Below are positions 27,995 to 41,579 of a DNA stretch of 64,000 nucleotides, in pieces. Positions within the stretch are counted from its first letter, which is position 1; the number at the start of each line of letters is the position of its first letter. A program made the translations under genes and the position numbers. Origin of the DNA: Rotaria macrura (Eukaryota > Rotifera > Eurotatoria > Philodinida > Philodinidae); NCBI GenBank assembly GCA_900239685.1, contig OENT01000021.1, forward strand, positions 1 to 64,000. Direction: 5' to 3'. The notes under the pieces were generated by a model that searched no databases, was not told the origin of the DNA, and saw only the letters and a list, made by a program, of their open reading frames with translations.

Positions 27995-30900
27995 GGTAAA
28001 TAATCATTTTTATGATAAAATGGCTTCATCTAGTATTATCAACAACGTATGATAGTTGTTGCTGAATTTACCATAGAAATTTATCTGTAAATGACAAGGT
28101 TTAATTAACGGGCTTTTCTCTTTTTACCTTATGGCAATTTTTTTTTATATCAATCAGTATTAACATGTCTATGCATGTCAGTGAGAAGATAATGAACTGA
28201 TTTTGTCTTACGGCTTGTTGCTGTCATCTTCTGCAGATTTTTCAATTATTCTTTTACTACTTTTTCCTTATTCTTTTTTCTCCTGCTTCGACTGGTACAT
28301 GTTTGAGCATGCAAAAGAAACAATTCTTTCTCGTTTCTTTTTTTTCTCTTGCATAGGAAATACTAATTTCTCTAGTCTAGTGCTGAAGTAGAAAATCAAG
28401 TAACGATGTTCGCCAATGTAATAGCAATTCAGCATACCTTGTTCTCGTTTTCTTTTAATAGACGATGGTTTGAAAGGCTTTTGACACGATGAAGTACTAA
28501 ATTTAGAAGTTAACAAGTCACTAACCCTTCGAATGTTCAGTTGTAATAAAAGACAATAGTCACATGCAAAAGAAAATAAGAATGCTTTCCCTCATTAGTT
28601 CCGTTCACATCGAGCGACAGCTGTGTCTAAATCCCCTATAGCCTAATGAGTGTCACACAGTGTTAGATTCCGACTTCGCTTGTCAAAACTAAGTGAATTA
28701 TACTCTATAACTGACAGAAAAAAGAACACATACATATACATGTTAATGTCTCTGAAGCATCGCTTAAAAACATTCGGCATCACTTTTTCTTTTGTTTCAA
28801 TAATCAAATTTAGAGGCCGATCATGAAATAACGAATTCAATTGTTATAAGTGAATGAAATAAATAAAAATTTCTACTCTATCAACAACAGTAAACATCAC
28901 TGCTACTCTTTGAAAAACTCTTTTAAAAGAAAACTATCAGAGTTTTCTTCGATCATGTTCAATTCAAGCAGAAAAACATGATTTCAATAGTTTTTAATGA
29001 TAAATAATTCATTTCTTACAAGCACATGATGATACTTACTGAAATTATTTAAATTATTGTTGTTATTTTAAAAAAAATGAATCCCTAGCATGAATATTGA
29101 CAAAGGCTCGATTTCTCCTCTCACTATATTGATCGTTTAATAAAAAATAATAACATAGAGCTTCTTTTTTTTCTCCTTCTTTCTTTACTGAACAGAATGA
29201 ACGATAGAATGAAACAGGATATAAAATATTATGATAGTAATAGTATATGAAGCAAACACGCCCACATATAATACAAAAAGAAAAGAAAAATTTCTACTGC
29301 TATATGTTTATTCTAAGGTAATGAGCAGTACACCATACTTTATTATGTCCGTTTTCTTTTTTTTTTTATAATATACAAGAACGGTAAAATCGAATCACAA
29401 ATTATGATGGTTCTAACGTAGAGAGAAAAAACCGAGAGAAAAGTCAATCGGAGTTGTCGTTTATCGGAGAAATGCTTTTTTTAATTCTATTGACAACATT
29501 GCGTGTATATGAGTATTGTCACGCAATGTGTATCTTATGCCATAAACGTTCGAATGATTTGCAAAGTGAAGAAGGATATTATTTCTATAGAAAACAGAAA
29601 TCTATTTCAAAAGCGTATATGATGAGATTAGATCTTATTTATAATTAACATGAAAAAGAGATAGGAAAAGAACGAGCTTTAATTTCTTGTTAATTAAAAG
29701 TTTTCTCGTGGATGAATCACAGGGGTTCATGCTCTGTATCTGAAGAGTTCTCATTCGAGAAATAATTAAGTGAGATATGTATAAAGCAAAAACAAAAATA
29801 AAATCTAATAACTCAACATATGAGAACTCATGATTCTCTGTCATTAATTTCGATATTAATCATTACGATTGTATTTGTTATTTTATAGGATAAACAAAAA
29901 TAATTTCAAATAACTCGAAATGGAAATTTCATATTTTTGAATTTTCGTAAAATCATTGATGAAACTATTAGTTAGTTATACGTCACAAAACAAAAGATTG
30001 ATGTCTCCATGTGCATTCGGGTCTCAGATGTAGAGTATAAATAACATATTATTGGATGTACTTAAACGAGAGAATCTAAATTTATGCGCATATTATTAAT
30101 AAAATAAGGTTTTGGAACGTGATTGTCAATTAAATGTCGCATCGTAGGATCATAAAGTTCATATATTTTTATATTTTCTTCGAAAATTTGAATTCAAATA
30201 CAAAATTAGCTGATATGATTCCCGAAATTTCATTACAACTTGTATCAGTGTTATACAATAGAATCTATTGAATATAAAATAAACATATTTTATTTCAAAA
30301 AGAAAATCTAGGTAGTGATCTTGAAAAAGAATGATCTATCAAATGAATGCTTGCTCTTTGTGTTTGATTTCTTTTTTGTCTTAGTATATTCAAAAACTTC
30401 TGTTCAGAGAAAAGAACTGATGAGGAAAAATGGACTAGAAACATAACAAATCATACTCATCGTATCTATCCTCCTTAGATATCGTTATGAAGTACTTGTG
30501 CGAAGTGACTTTAATCTCAGGTAAGAAGTGATTAGTGATATTAGAAAACTTTGTTTTCAAACACCTATTTTCTGATTTCATGGTTGTAAATACTTCGAAG
30601 AAAAAAAATTCTTTCACACGAAAGAGTCAACATTCATTAACCTTGAACTCAAACTACTCAGTGAAAAAAAATAAACCAAACGTGATAGAAAACATGGAAG
30701 ACAAGATCAAGCAATATAGGAATTCAGAAACAAAAATCTTCATCAAAGTAATATTAGTCAGAGTTTATGCATTGCAATAAATCCATGAAGAAAAGAGTCA
30801 ATCGCATCTATTCCTTCGATAGGTTGTTACCTTTTAAATCATCACAACGAGATCTACAATATACAAAATAAAGTCTTTAACTAAATCTATGAACATATTA

Positions 30901-31099
30901 TCGAAAGAAATCATATCGATTACATAAGTTGCAAGACCAGCGCGCATTGTCACATTGTGAAAAGGAAATATCAACTAGAAGGATATCAAAATAATTTGGA
31001 GAAGGAATCGACCATTAAGATAAAACCGAAAAGTTCGTCACCACTCGAACTGATGGCAATAGGGGGAATAGACGAGGACGCGATGCTGATAGTATATAT
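27995..31099. other. Intergenic stretch, no firm gene
   Basis: Some 3.1 kb. A possible lone exon on the minus strand around 28518-28430 reads STSSCQKPFKPSSIKRKREQ and ends at a good GTATGC donor, but no partner exon was found. A plus-strand frame at 29475-29648 begins with a hydrophobic stretch and could be chance. Nothing here reaches the level of a called gene. Confidence 0.45.
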
Positions 31100-31865
31100 T
31101 CATTTTGATCTTATGCGCCGAAGGGATTCATTCATCCACAGCTTATTCAAGGCATTTAGTATCTCTTAAGCCGATGGATTCATGAGTGATGATTGTGATC
31201 TTGAAACCACTCAAATTGAAACATCCGTTTCACAAGTATTCGGTTTTGTAGAGTATTCCTGGACAATATATTGTTCAAGGCGTTCATCATTTCAATTGAA
31301 AACATCTCAACATTCAATACAATCGAACATGAAAATTAAGTTTCCCCGTTTGACGTCTTCAGAATCATTTGTCATGATTATGCAAAAAATATGTGAATGA
31401 CAACTGTCCTATGGAGTATATATTGACACTAACATATCAGCGGAATGACCAAAGACTTTCTGTTCAAAGCGTTACAATGGTATTGGAATTGATGAAGCAG
31501 CACGTGCGCGTTCAGTCTATGCGGTTTGCAAAGCAGTGAAAGAAGATGGACCTTGGTATAAAAATATTCTGGCCGTAGTGTTTACGCTGCCGATTTTCGA
31601 TTTAGCCCATCAAAATGGTAAACGATAAAATACCTATCAAACTTTTTTCGATGAATGCGATAGAAGCAAATATGAAGGTCCTATTCGTGTTCTATTTGCT
31701 GATCAAGATATGCATCCATTGACTGTAGCCATAGTTCATCTGAGTTGGGTCGTATCTTAATTGAATCCAACTGATTCACATGGTGTATTTAGTGAATATT
31801 GACTATCAACCGTACAGTGTTTCTACGTGTACAACATCATTTGATTAACCTGCAGATATTGAATA
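31100..31865 (+). pseudogene. Decayed partial copy of the DUF4804/MavL-like gene
   Basis: The sequence follows the intact gene at 43.9-45.2 kb over two blocks. Block one (about 31115-31480) matches the part around HLFKHLVSLKP, the GDCDFETTQ segment and the MTKDFL-KAL region. It then jumps to block two (about 31480-31865), which matches the part from GIDETVRARSAY to LVQHHLIN. About 0.4 kb, including the glycine-rich TGIGLGVFAG loop, is missing, and a second smaller gap lies near the 3' end. Several in-frame stops and frame changes break it. It is a host-gene duplicate, about 12 kb upstream of and in the same orientation as its parent. It may still be transcribed, but it cannot encode the family fold. 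Confidence 0.85.
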
Positions 31866-33900
31866 GATAAAATCAACATTAGATCGAACTTGAAACCAAG
31901 TAAACATGTAAACGTTTATCAGGATTACCACACTTTTCGGGGTTCGACACCTAATAAAGTGTTAATATAATACTTTTTCTTGTTGGTTGCCAATTAAATA
32001 TACAGCTTATTATGCACTTCTTTCTTCTAAACAGACGCCGTAAAATTATTTTAAATCTCATTTACAGAAATTCCAATACATCAACATTAAATAGGGACTA
32101 AATTTATTATGATTTTCATTGAGGATGAAAGGTAATTATTGATGGATGCTAATTATTTCTATCATTCTGTGATTAAATCAAATTAAATGACAACATAATC
32201 GATTGTATTCATGGTTCAATAGCTATTGTCCATTCATCTGTTTTAATTAAAACGAATTTTAGGAAGAAAATCAACCGCTAAGATATTGATACAAAGACAA
32301 TAGTCAGAAGAAGGACACATAAAAATTTATTGATTCTTTCAATGTGGTTTCTAATAGGAAATAGATCAAATCTGAAATATTCTCAATCCCTTTTGTACTT
32401 TCTTGTGAGATAGAAAAAATCTCAACTGTATGTTGATATACTGAATGTAATTTACATCACGTCTATCTTCCTTTCGATTACTGACGATCGAGGAAAAGAA
32501 ACGTGGACATGTATCACATAACAGAAAATGAACGATGTACATAAAAAGTATGTGAGTTAGACTTCGTATTTTCGTTTCTTCACTCATCAAATTTTCTAGC
32601 AAACTTAGTGCTGCGAAAAATAGTCAACTATCTAATCGACTATGCAGAAACTATCTTCAGTAGATATGATTTACTACATTAATTTTTCAGTATCCGAAAC
32701 ATAATAGATAAATTTTCTCATTGAAAAAAAATCTTTGATATGTCATCTATTTTATACTATTCCGTAATTTTCAATATTTATATTTATGCCACACTCAGTA
32801 AACAAGGAAATATATTCATTCGTAAATCAGTGATTGAAAAGATATTTTTTTCATAATTAACACTAACTAAACTTGAAATAAGCCTTACAGAATTTATTCC
32901 CATCTATGTTCCTTATCGAGTTATGAATAATTCATCGCACGTTTCGCTTATATGGGGAAAAACATCAATACAGAATTCAATAGCAACAGTTGTTACTTCA
33001 AATTTCAAGTATAGACAAGTTTCCTTATACTTCGAATATTTTTAAAATATCAGTCGAAATAAATAGTTCCTTGTAAATTCAAACACTAAACAAATACTGG
33101 CTCTGTGTACAAACCCTCTCCAAAATAGAAGGCCCTTCCTATTTATTTTTTTGCTAATTAAGAACTTTAACTAATACGATTCCAACATAATATTCTAGTT
33201 TTCTGGTTTTGTGAGCCAAAACTCTTAGGACAGTCAATTCAAGATCATATGTCTGATATTAAAATCCTAAAAATTGATTTCCATTTCTGAAAAATCTTTT
33301 TAATTTAAAACTATGGGAAAATATGGGACATCACACAAGGCCTCCTGAAACGTTTTTACGCTGGAATATAAAAGAAGATCTGGTATCTTCTTTTTTAGAG
33401 AGAGTTTACTTTTTTCAACATTTGATTATTACTTAGTTGTCAACCAATATACTGAAAAATTCTTGAAGTTGAAAATAGTTATTGCACTAGAAAAATTGAA
33501 TTGACCACTAGAATCCCATGTTATTGTATCCGATATCGAATCCGATGGGATCTGGTAGGATTCTACCATCCGACACAAATTCGATACGATTCGGACTTGA
33601 GGAATCAACATCGAATTCGATTATCGGATTCTTACGAATTCGACATTATATTCGCCTATCGGTTCCAATCCTTTTTTAATTGAATCCGATGAGCATCTTT
33701 ATAAATATGTCATGCAAAATTTATACTGTTTCATTGCACATATTCAAGCTACATAAACGTTTAACTCAACAGGTAGTTTTGAAAAGCTGTCGTTGAAATC
33801 TTTCGAGTTCATTTGGGAGTTTCTAAGAATTTTTATACTCTGACTGCCCAGATCGCTCACGCTTGCCAAGATCTTATCATATTCATGAAATGTTGACCAA
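31866..33900. other. Intergenic, no gene; one repeat fragment
   Basis: No coding exon can be supported. At about 33511-33560 there is a segment starting GAATCCCATG and containing GGATCTGGT that has a related copy at 34228-34285. Around it the motif ATCCGAT/ATCGGAT recurs several times on both strands between 33530 and 33690. Confidence 0.45.
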
Positions 33901-33901
33901 G

Positions 33902-34142
33902 GCGAGAACAGCTGATTTCTGTGTTTTTTCAAGTTGAAATCAATTGATTTTAATCAGAAAAATCAAAAAGAAATTCGGAAAATCACAGAAATGAAGAAAA
34001 TCTGATTTAAGTTGCTTCGCCCTAGATTGATATGTTGAACAACCAGGATACAATGGTTTACCTTTTTAATCGAGTGACTGATTTTTCTGATCTTTTTGAT
34101 TTAAGATTGATTTGAAATCAAAAAGATTCAGCTGTTCCCTCC
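33902..34142 (+). mobile_element. MITE-like element, copy 1 (about 240 bp)
   Basis: The ends are imperfect terminal inverted repeats. The left end reads GAGAACAGCTGATTTCTG; the reverse complement of the right end reads GAGGGAACAGCTGAATC. The inner parts of both ends contain TGAAATCAAT and AGAAAAATCA. The interior matches copy 2 (35202-35414) in inverted orientation, for example CCCTAGATTGATAT and TGAACA. There is no coding capacity. This is the structure of a non-autonomous DNA transposon. Target duplications are not clear, so the exact borders may be off by several bases. Confidence 0.6.
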
Positions 34143-34224
34143 GTTATTTGAACTAGTTCGACCTCAAGATATTTGTCAGAGTTCTTGCTCTTGGATTCTG
34201 ATTACAGATGTCCGGCTGTAGGTT

Positions 34225-34290
34225 CTCAACCAAGAATCCCATGGTACTCCTACGGTATGTTGATTGTAACCGATAGGATCTGGTCGAGTC
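34225..34290 (+). repeat. Repeat fragment related to 33511-33560
   Basis: It shares GAATCCCATG, a GTA-CCGATA core and AGGATCTGGT with the segment at 33511-33560, in the same orientation, on the other side of MITE copy 1. The two are diverged. They may be remnants of one repeat, but the family is not recognised. Confidence 0.4.
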
Positions 34291-35201
34291 CCACGTGGGA
34301 ATAAATCTCCTTGTATAGTCAGCACATAGTTCCTTAAAAGTTTTTTTCTTGCAGTCATGCAAATGGTTTGGACTAGAACCTGGATATCATTAGTAATTAA
34401 TGCCTTCGGCTCTATACTATTATTTATTTTATTGAAGTATGAAGGAAAACACTTTCGGTGAACTTTATTTTTTATTTTCTATGTATCAATATTGATAAGG
34501 AGCACAAAGTGTTACCCTTTTCTAAAAAGATGCTCAGACGAGTTCTCATTAGAAGTTTCTTTTCCCCTTGATTTAGAACAGAATAGATGACCCGTGTCGT
34601 AGATTGCATACAGTGTGACTGCGAACGGGCCCAATTTGGTACACATTTTTTAGCGATATATTGTTTTCGTAGAAGTCAATATTTAATTCTCAAAGTGTGA
34701 TCTATTGAGAGGCAGGTCTTGCAATTTTCCGATCCATTATATATAAATGTACGAAACTATTTTTAAATCTTCATGTATTCTGGATGTATGCGAGATCAGA
34801 GTTTGTAAATAGGCTGATATTCATCTTTGGTTACGTGATTTCATTAAAAAAAACGTATTCTAAAATTCTTACTTACGATGAAAACATTTTCATTTGTACG
34901 AGATTCTCTATTAAATTGCTGTATCTTTTCCAATGGAAACTTTGAGCTATGCCAGACAAAATGAGTCAGTTGCGAGATGGATCATAGAGGTCCCGAAAAT
35001 ATCAATTTACTTCTAATACATATAGTTCCACCTGACCTTAACGCTCTGATACCAATACGAATTGAGATAAAACAGCTGGAGAGAATTTTCTAACTGTGTT
35101 TGATTCTTCAGAAACAAAATTAGAAAGCGTTGTACATGTTTAGTGTGATTTGGAGAGATCGTTTTGAAACAGAATAATGTGAGAAAGATAGGGTCCAACC
35201 T

Positions 35202-35414
35202 GAGGGGGAAACAGCTGTATTTTTAATTTTAAATCAATTTTAAATTAAAAAAAACAGTGACTAGGTTAAGATCATAAAATATTGTGTTCTTGCTGTTCAA
35301 AATATCAATCTAGGGTCAGACAGCTTACATCTGATTTTCTTAAGTTCTGTGATTTTTCTTATGTTTTTTTATTTACATCAATTGATTTAAATCAGAAATC
35401 AGCTCTTTCCCCTT
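35202..35414 (-). mobile_element. MITE-like element, copy 2 (about 210 bp, inverted)
   Basis: The left end reads GAGGGGGAAACAGCTGTATT; the reverse complement of the right end reads AAGGGGAAAGAGCTGATTTC. In reverse complement it aligns along much of copy 1: AAAATCACAGAA, AGAAAATC, CCCTAGATTGATAT and GTCACTG occur in the same order. It is therefore the same non-autonomous family inserted in the opposite direction about 1.1 kb away. No open frame and no clear target duplication were found. Confidence 0.6.
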
Positions 35415-35509
35415 GTATCGTAAGCTACGTCCAGGGAACCTCGAATAAGTTCAATAAAAAGACGTAATCACCTCAGTAGTGCTATTAACATTTGAATTGA
35501 TCGACAACA

Positions 35510-35813
35510 GATTGGGCAAGCGTTATTTTGTTTCATGAAAGTAGCTATGATGCACTTAATGGAAAGAATGGAGTCTATATTCGTCAATTTCGCAAAGATC
35601 GAACTCGATATGAGTGATCACAAGAGAGAGTTCATAAAGGTGGGCGGATATCTCCATGCGTGCCACAAACATTCATCTATCCAACGAACAAGTGTGTTAA
35701 AGAGATTTTATATCTTCTTTGGAAATACAATATTGATTTTCTTCGATCAGATATAGGAGGTGGAGTCTATGATTTTGACAATCCCTGTGCATAGTTCTGT
35801 TTAATTTACGATT
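35510..35813 (+). pseudogene. Possible Tc1-like transposase scrap
   Basis: In one frame the sequence reads DWASVILFHESSYDALNGKN and continues GVYIRQFRKDRTRYE, a stop, then SQERVHKGG. This resembles the region of Tc1-type transposases with the second catalytic aspartate (DW..VIFSDES.F ... KHGG.SVMVWG), with the aspartate replaced by histidine. The match then fades. No inverted repeats were found around it. Tentative. Confidence 0.3.
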
Positions 35814-38800
35814 CGTTCCCCAATGTTTTGAGAAAACTTGTCAATCATTCCTTCAGCATTTGCATAACTAATTTTTTTTATCATTCTTTCTACAATTTAC
35901 ATTTTAAATAATTTAAAACTGAAAATTTTCTTCCTCGAAATTATTCTCTTCTATTCGCTCGACCCAATGTCAGTGGATGATAACTCATAAGACACATTTA
36001 AACGATAGATTAAATTAGATAGAATGATCGATTACTATATGAAGGAACGATATGAGTTCTTAGTAATAGTAAACATTTTCATGTTGTACAGAATTTGACT
36101 TACCATCAGATACGAGACGTGCCAATACTTTTAATTCTTTAGGAACAATTCGCCAACAATAGAATTTGACTTTCTCGCTCAACATTTTTTTTTTCGCTCA
36201 CAGGCGTTTATTACTTTTAGTAAAGCGGAAAACAATAACCTCTTTTCAGCTTTGTGAGCGTCTTCTCTCTTACAATGTATATTCTGTTTTCATCTTTTAT
36301 ACTAGTTATCCTTCATCTTCTCTTTATTATAATCGTTTTCCTCTTTCGTTTACCATTAAATATATATATACGTGTGTTTCTTCCTGTTCTAGTTGATCTT
36401 ATGTAGTGTAGCTGTTGTGTGTATATGTGTTCGTCAACTACTATTAGATCAAATAAAAGAAGTATTGAACCAAATAATTCTGAATCAAACTAGTAGATCT
36501 ATCTGGATAGATTGAGCATGATCTTCTCACAGAAAACAGTTTACTCCTATTGTGTTATTGTAGATATTGCCACAGTTAACTCATCTGTGGTATATAAAAA
36601 TACAATTTGAGACCATTGTTTGACTTTATATTAATTAATTTTAGTTCAGGTTCAGCACAGAAGAAATGCATTATTCTGTCCACTTGCAAGAATAGATTTG
36701 TAATACTAGAATACAGATTAACCATATAGATACTCATTGACGTGGAGGAAAGCATTGATTAATGAAGAGAGGGAAGATTTAATGTAAACGCACACTAATA
36801 AAAACAAAAGCCGATGCTAGTGTGATATTTGAATAAATGACTGCATGCTTTAGTTTTGCACGTTTCTATTAACAATTGCTAACCAGTTTTCACTAAAATC
36901 ACATTTGAATGAATATAGATTATGATTGATTCATTTTATTTTCTATCTTTAGGATGCAATATTTAAAAATAAATATTATACGGAAAAATATAGAAACGAA
37001 TCAGTAAGTAAAATGCTGAGACTGTCGAAATATGAACAGTATCATAGATTCCTAATTTATCCAATGAACTGATTTTTCCATATAAACTAACGAGAGGCTA
37101 TTCAGTGCACCAAATAAAAATTTATGTTATAATGCTCGAAACATTTTTATTTTGAGCAATAGAAAAAAGAGTTTACTAATGGTGATATAAGGAAAGTATT
37201 TTTATACTCAATGGTGCTTGTATTATCTATAAATATCGTGTAGTAGTGTTTCCTCAGAGTTTTTCCTGAGACGTTTTACTGTCTTTGCCTAATCATTCTC
37301 TCTTAGAAGATATGACAATCGATGTATACAGAAAAGATGATTTTGAAATTAATGACGTGAAGCTTTCACATGAAAAAAAAATTTATTGCTTTGAAACTGT
37401 TTAAAAACACTTGTTGAAAGAAAGACATGTTTTTGTGTGCTTTCTTGTGATGAAAATTCCTTCATTCAACTACTCGAATTTCTTTTTGAAAAGTATTGAA
37501 GGGGCAGTGGTTGGGGCAAAAGAATAACCGTCACGATGCGAATAATTGATACAAAATAAAAGCATTTTTGTTTATCTTAGCTATTCGAAAAAATTGAATT
37601 AATGCAGAAGGAGATTGTTGAATTGAAACAAGAATGGAATCTCTTTCGATGAAAACCAAAAGGACAAATGAAAGAACTAAAGGCAGAAAATAAATAATGA
37701 AAAAAAAAGAGTTCATTATCGTTACATAAAAGACTTCATGATCATAGAATTTACGCTCGTCTCGAGCATATATCATTCTCTGCTAGTGATTGATATGTAC
37801 ACTATGTTAGCTCTTTTTTTCTTTGTGTTCGTTTTCGTGTTGTTGTGCAACATATGATAAAAATTGTTGACTATGTATTTATTCGTGGCTGTTTTTTTCA
37901 ATCTATAGAAATATTGTTTATCGTGTAATAAAATCTAATCGAAATAAAATTCTACTTTTTACTGTTACTGTATGTAGACGAGGACCATAGCGAAAAATAT
38001 ATACGGTACCATATCGCTAATCAAAAATTTATATATTTTATTTTGATTTTTTTTCGCCTGATTCATTATTTTACTTATAATCTGAGAAACCAAAACTTCT
38101 TAAGTATTTTATGTGAATGACGTTTTTTGAAATTCAATAACAAAATACAGGAATTCATTAGAATGAAGCTTAGTTTTATGTCATGTTGTTATAATTCGAT
38201 GAATTCTTTCACAATTCTACGATGCAAATTTTTTTACAAGATGTGCATATCTTGTTTACCAGTACGACTGTGGCGTGTGCATACTTCCTTTTTCTTTCTT
38301 TTCTGTTTGTTGCTATAGATTCTTGAAGAAATGCAACATACAAGTACCTGATAAAAAAACGACTGAAATTCGCATTCTGCGAACAGCTATGAAAATCAGA
38401 GACAAGGATTGGATTGTTAACCACATCATATTGCCCTCGTTATAGCTTCCCAGTGTGCCATACGAAAGCAAAGCTCAAACACGTTAAAGGTGAGTATCGC
38501 TTGCCTTTTCTGCCTATCTTTTAGACGTATGTGCCCCTCAAAAGATTTGACTCAGTTCCCTTCAACGATGATATTTCACTCTCAAACCCAAATTATCTTA
38601 CTTTTAGTGTTTGCCTTCAATAGTTTGCTACTTGTTTTGTATAAATACGAGTACTTGTTGAGTTTCAATCAGAATCAAAACTTAATCGAATAAGTTAATG
38701 ATGTAATTCGATCTGATTAAGCCAAAACAGAATGAATTTCTAACTGGATATTATATTTATCTAGTCGAATCGAATCGAATCGAATCGAGTCAAATCGAAC

Positions 38801-39253
38801 TTATTTTATCTGACTCACTATTGTTGTTAACGACCTCTTTTTTTGTATGTCACTATCGGCAAGCGCATTTAAATTATGAAGGATCATGCTATCCAAAAAA
38901 GTGTTATCTTGCTGATTTCTTTTCCTTTTTCGGTTCATACTGCGTGGTAAAATAACTGATTCTTTTTTTGAGTTTTTCTACGGATAATTTTCTGAAACCT
39001 GAAGATGCTTCATCATATGCTAACCTTGTGTAAGGGTATGGATCATATCGTCAGTTGTAACCACCAGGAGTACGGTAAATAAGAAAAACGTAAGCCAGTA
39101 CAACGTAAGTTTTACAGAACCATGAATGTAAAGGCGAGTAGTCAAATGGCTTTGGTCATTTTAGGATCGCTTTTAATAAAGAAAATAAGATTGTGACTGA
39201 AAAAAATTGAACGATTTCTAAAATCTTTCATTAGAACAGTTGCACACCCTACC
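35814..39253. other. Intergenic; one possible lone exon
   Basis: The only coding-like piece is a minus-strand segment, 36185-36104. It starts at an ATG, encodes MLSEKVKFYCWRIVPKEL followed by KVLARLVSDG, and ends in a consensus GTAAGT donor. No following exon could be found, so it is recorded only as an orphan candidate. A (TCGAA)n microsatellite lies at 38764-38800. Confidence 0.4.
38764..38800. repeat. Pentanucleotide (TCGAA)n microsatellite
   Basis: Four uninterrupted TCGAA units are followed by imperfect ones (TCGAG, TCAAA, TCGAA). It is not telomere-like and lies in DNA without genes. Confidence 0.8.
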
Positions 39254-39508
39254 CGTACACTCAAAACAATGAGTTTCGACTTTGTTGCGAATTTCGAAAC
39301 CCTTTCAAAGGTTTTGTACATTGATATGAAACCATCAAAATAGTTTATCAAGCGTCTAGGAATCTTTTTCGTGGGTTTCGTACTTTAGCCCGAAACCTTT
39401 GAGAGGGTTCCGATTTTTGCAACGAATTCGGAAGCTTTTTACGTTTCACAGCTTCCACGAAACCTTTTTCCGTCTCGGTAATGTGACCGTTTTTGTTTTC
39501 AGTGTACG
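39254..39508. mobile_element. Terminal-inverted-repeat element (about 255 bp)
   Basis: The left end reads CGTACACTCAAAACAATGAG and the reverse complement of the right end CGTACACTGAAAACAAAAAC. Further in, both halves contain GTTGC, then GAACCC or AAACCC, and TCAAAGGTTT, so the inverted symmetry extends inward with spacer differences. It has no coding capacity. This looks like a MITE or foldback element of a different family from the pair at 33.9 and 35.2 kb. The palindrome GTAC at each end could hide a target duplication. Confidence 0.55.
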
Positions 39509-41579
39509 TGTCATGTCCATGATATCTACTCTACAACAGTCCTTTTATTGTGAGAAGACAGTATTGTTGACGAGCTTGTATGCAATATAGACTGATTCGA
39601 ATTGAATCGAGTATAATTTCCACTACGTTGAACTCCATCAATGTGAGATTTCGAGAACGTAAATTGAATAGAATGCAAGCTTTGTCACTGGTTTGCTAAT
39701 GTAGTTTCAACGGCAAAAAATGTGCTGAATGAACATGTATAGAGAGAATCCTTGTTTAATACAATTCTTGTTGATTGTTGTTCTTTTGTCGTTCCAAACA
39801 TACGGCCGGCTTAAAATTAGCGGAAATTTTGAAAAAAATACTCATTTATAAAATTCATTAGGATCAGGTTCAAAAATATTTTGACCCAAAGTGGGATGCC
39901 AAGCACCGTTGAGCAGAAATGTTCTCCATGTTCGGACTAAGTTAACCACTTTTACAGAGAACCCAACGAATATAAAATATGCACTGCTCTTGGCGTACCT
40001 TGACAGAGATATTGGATTTTTCAGTGGATTTACTCTGCAGGATTTCACTTTTTACAGTATTTTGAATGACCTTTTTTTAGATATGATTTTCTCAAAATAT
40101 ATAAAAATTAATGAAAAGAACTAATATTTTCATGGATTCATAACTCTAAGACAGATTGTTTAAAATACTCTGACATTTTATCTATAAACTAGACACAAGG
40201 GAGACTTTCATGTCTTCAAAGTTTCAGATCGAAATTTGAAAGTATGTTTTTACTAAAAATGTAACATCCTGCAGAAAAAATTCACTGGAAAATTTAATAA
40301 ATCTGTTCAGGTACACTATGAGCAGTTCATATGTTACAGTCGTTATAGTTACTATGTGAAAGTGATCATTTCACTCGACATGGTCAATAGTTTTACTCAA
40401 CAGTATAAATGCTTCTATTGTAAGTCAAACTTTTAAAATGAACGATCTCTACTAGCAGTATTCTAATCCTACTTAGTAAAGTAGATGAAAACGAAACGTT
40501 AAAACAAAATCTTTCCAGATTTAGTTTTCAAAACAACACGTAAAAATTTTATGTGCCGTTTAGAATCAGATACATACTATTGCATATTATACTCGATAAG
40601 AATAACAGAGGTCTTGAAAAAAATTATTCCTTCAACAATTATGACTATGCTTTAACAATACTCTTCTCTTGAGAAATTGCACAACTTAAGCAACGATACT
40701 GCCGTAGTAATATTGATTCATAGAATTCTGTAAATTTTACAAAATCCCAAATAGGATTCAACGATTCTATTGAGTTGAAGTCCGTTTATGAAGTACTGAT
40801 CTATGTGGCAGGTTAAATAAGTTGATTTCTAAGAGTGAATCATTTTGAAATTTAGTGAAACACCCAGGTGAAAGAAAACGACCTGAAATATCATAAAAAC
40901 GACGTAAACATGAGTGTTCTAATCTCGGAGGCGACGGCAGCAAAACGTCCTCCCTCCTTCCACGTAATCATTGAAAATGATCGTTTTCATTATGTAAAAG
41001 CGTAAACGTTTTGGTGTTTTGTTAGTAAAAAAACAAATTTTGAGCCCCCGAAAAATTTAGTCTTGTTTCCAAATACGTCACTACTCCCCCTCCACATTTG
41101 TTGGCTCGGGACATCCCTGGATGTAAAATATTAAAAACAGCGCCGTTTTATAACTGTTGTAGACCGTTTCTGATGCCCTTTCTGATTGAGAGCTGACGTA
41201 AATCTTTACTTAATTGTTGTAATGAAAACACAAACAAATTATTTAGATCATGCTTTAAAAAGTTAAGTATTGTCGAGAGTTTCAATATAGTTCGTCAGTT
41301 ATTGCTTATTCAAAGGGATGCTGTAAATATGGAAATCATTTTTTTCAGTGTGATTGCAAAAAGATATCATTGATTAATCAATAAAATGAACAAGTTTCCA
41401 TCTTCATGACGTACTTGATCAATAAATTTTGTTTACTTCCCTGCGTTTCCTCTTTTTTTCTATTTATACAATCGTGTAAGTCATAGATGAGTTCTGTTAA
41501 TTAGAATAAACAGAATATTTAGCATATTTTAACTATTTCACTTTTTGCTGTAGAAAATTACGACGAATCAAAACTAATA
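39509..41579. other. Intergenic upstream of the ART-fold gene
   Basis: No gene is supported. A short GC-richer island at about 40920-41120 (with ACGTCCTCCCTCC, GAGCCCCCGAAAAATTT and CTCGGGACATCCCTGG) stands out from the AT-rich background and may be the remnant of a repeat. The segment just before 41580 should hold the promoter of the ART-fold gene. Confidence 0.4.
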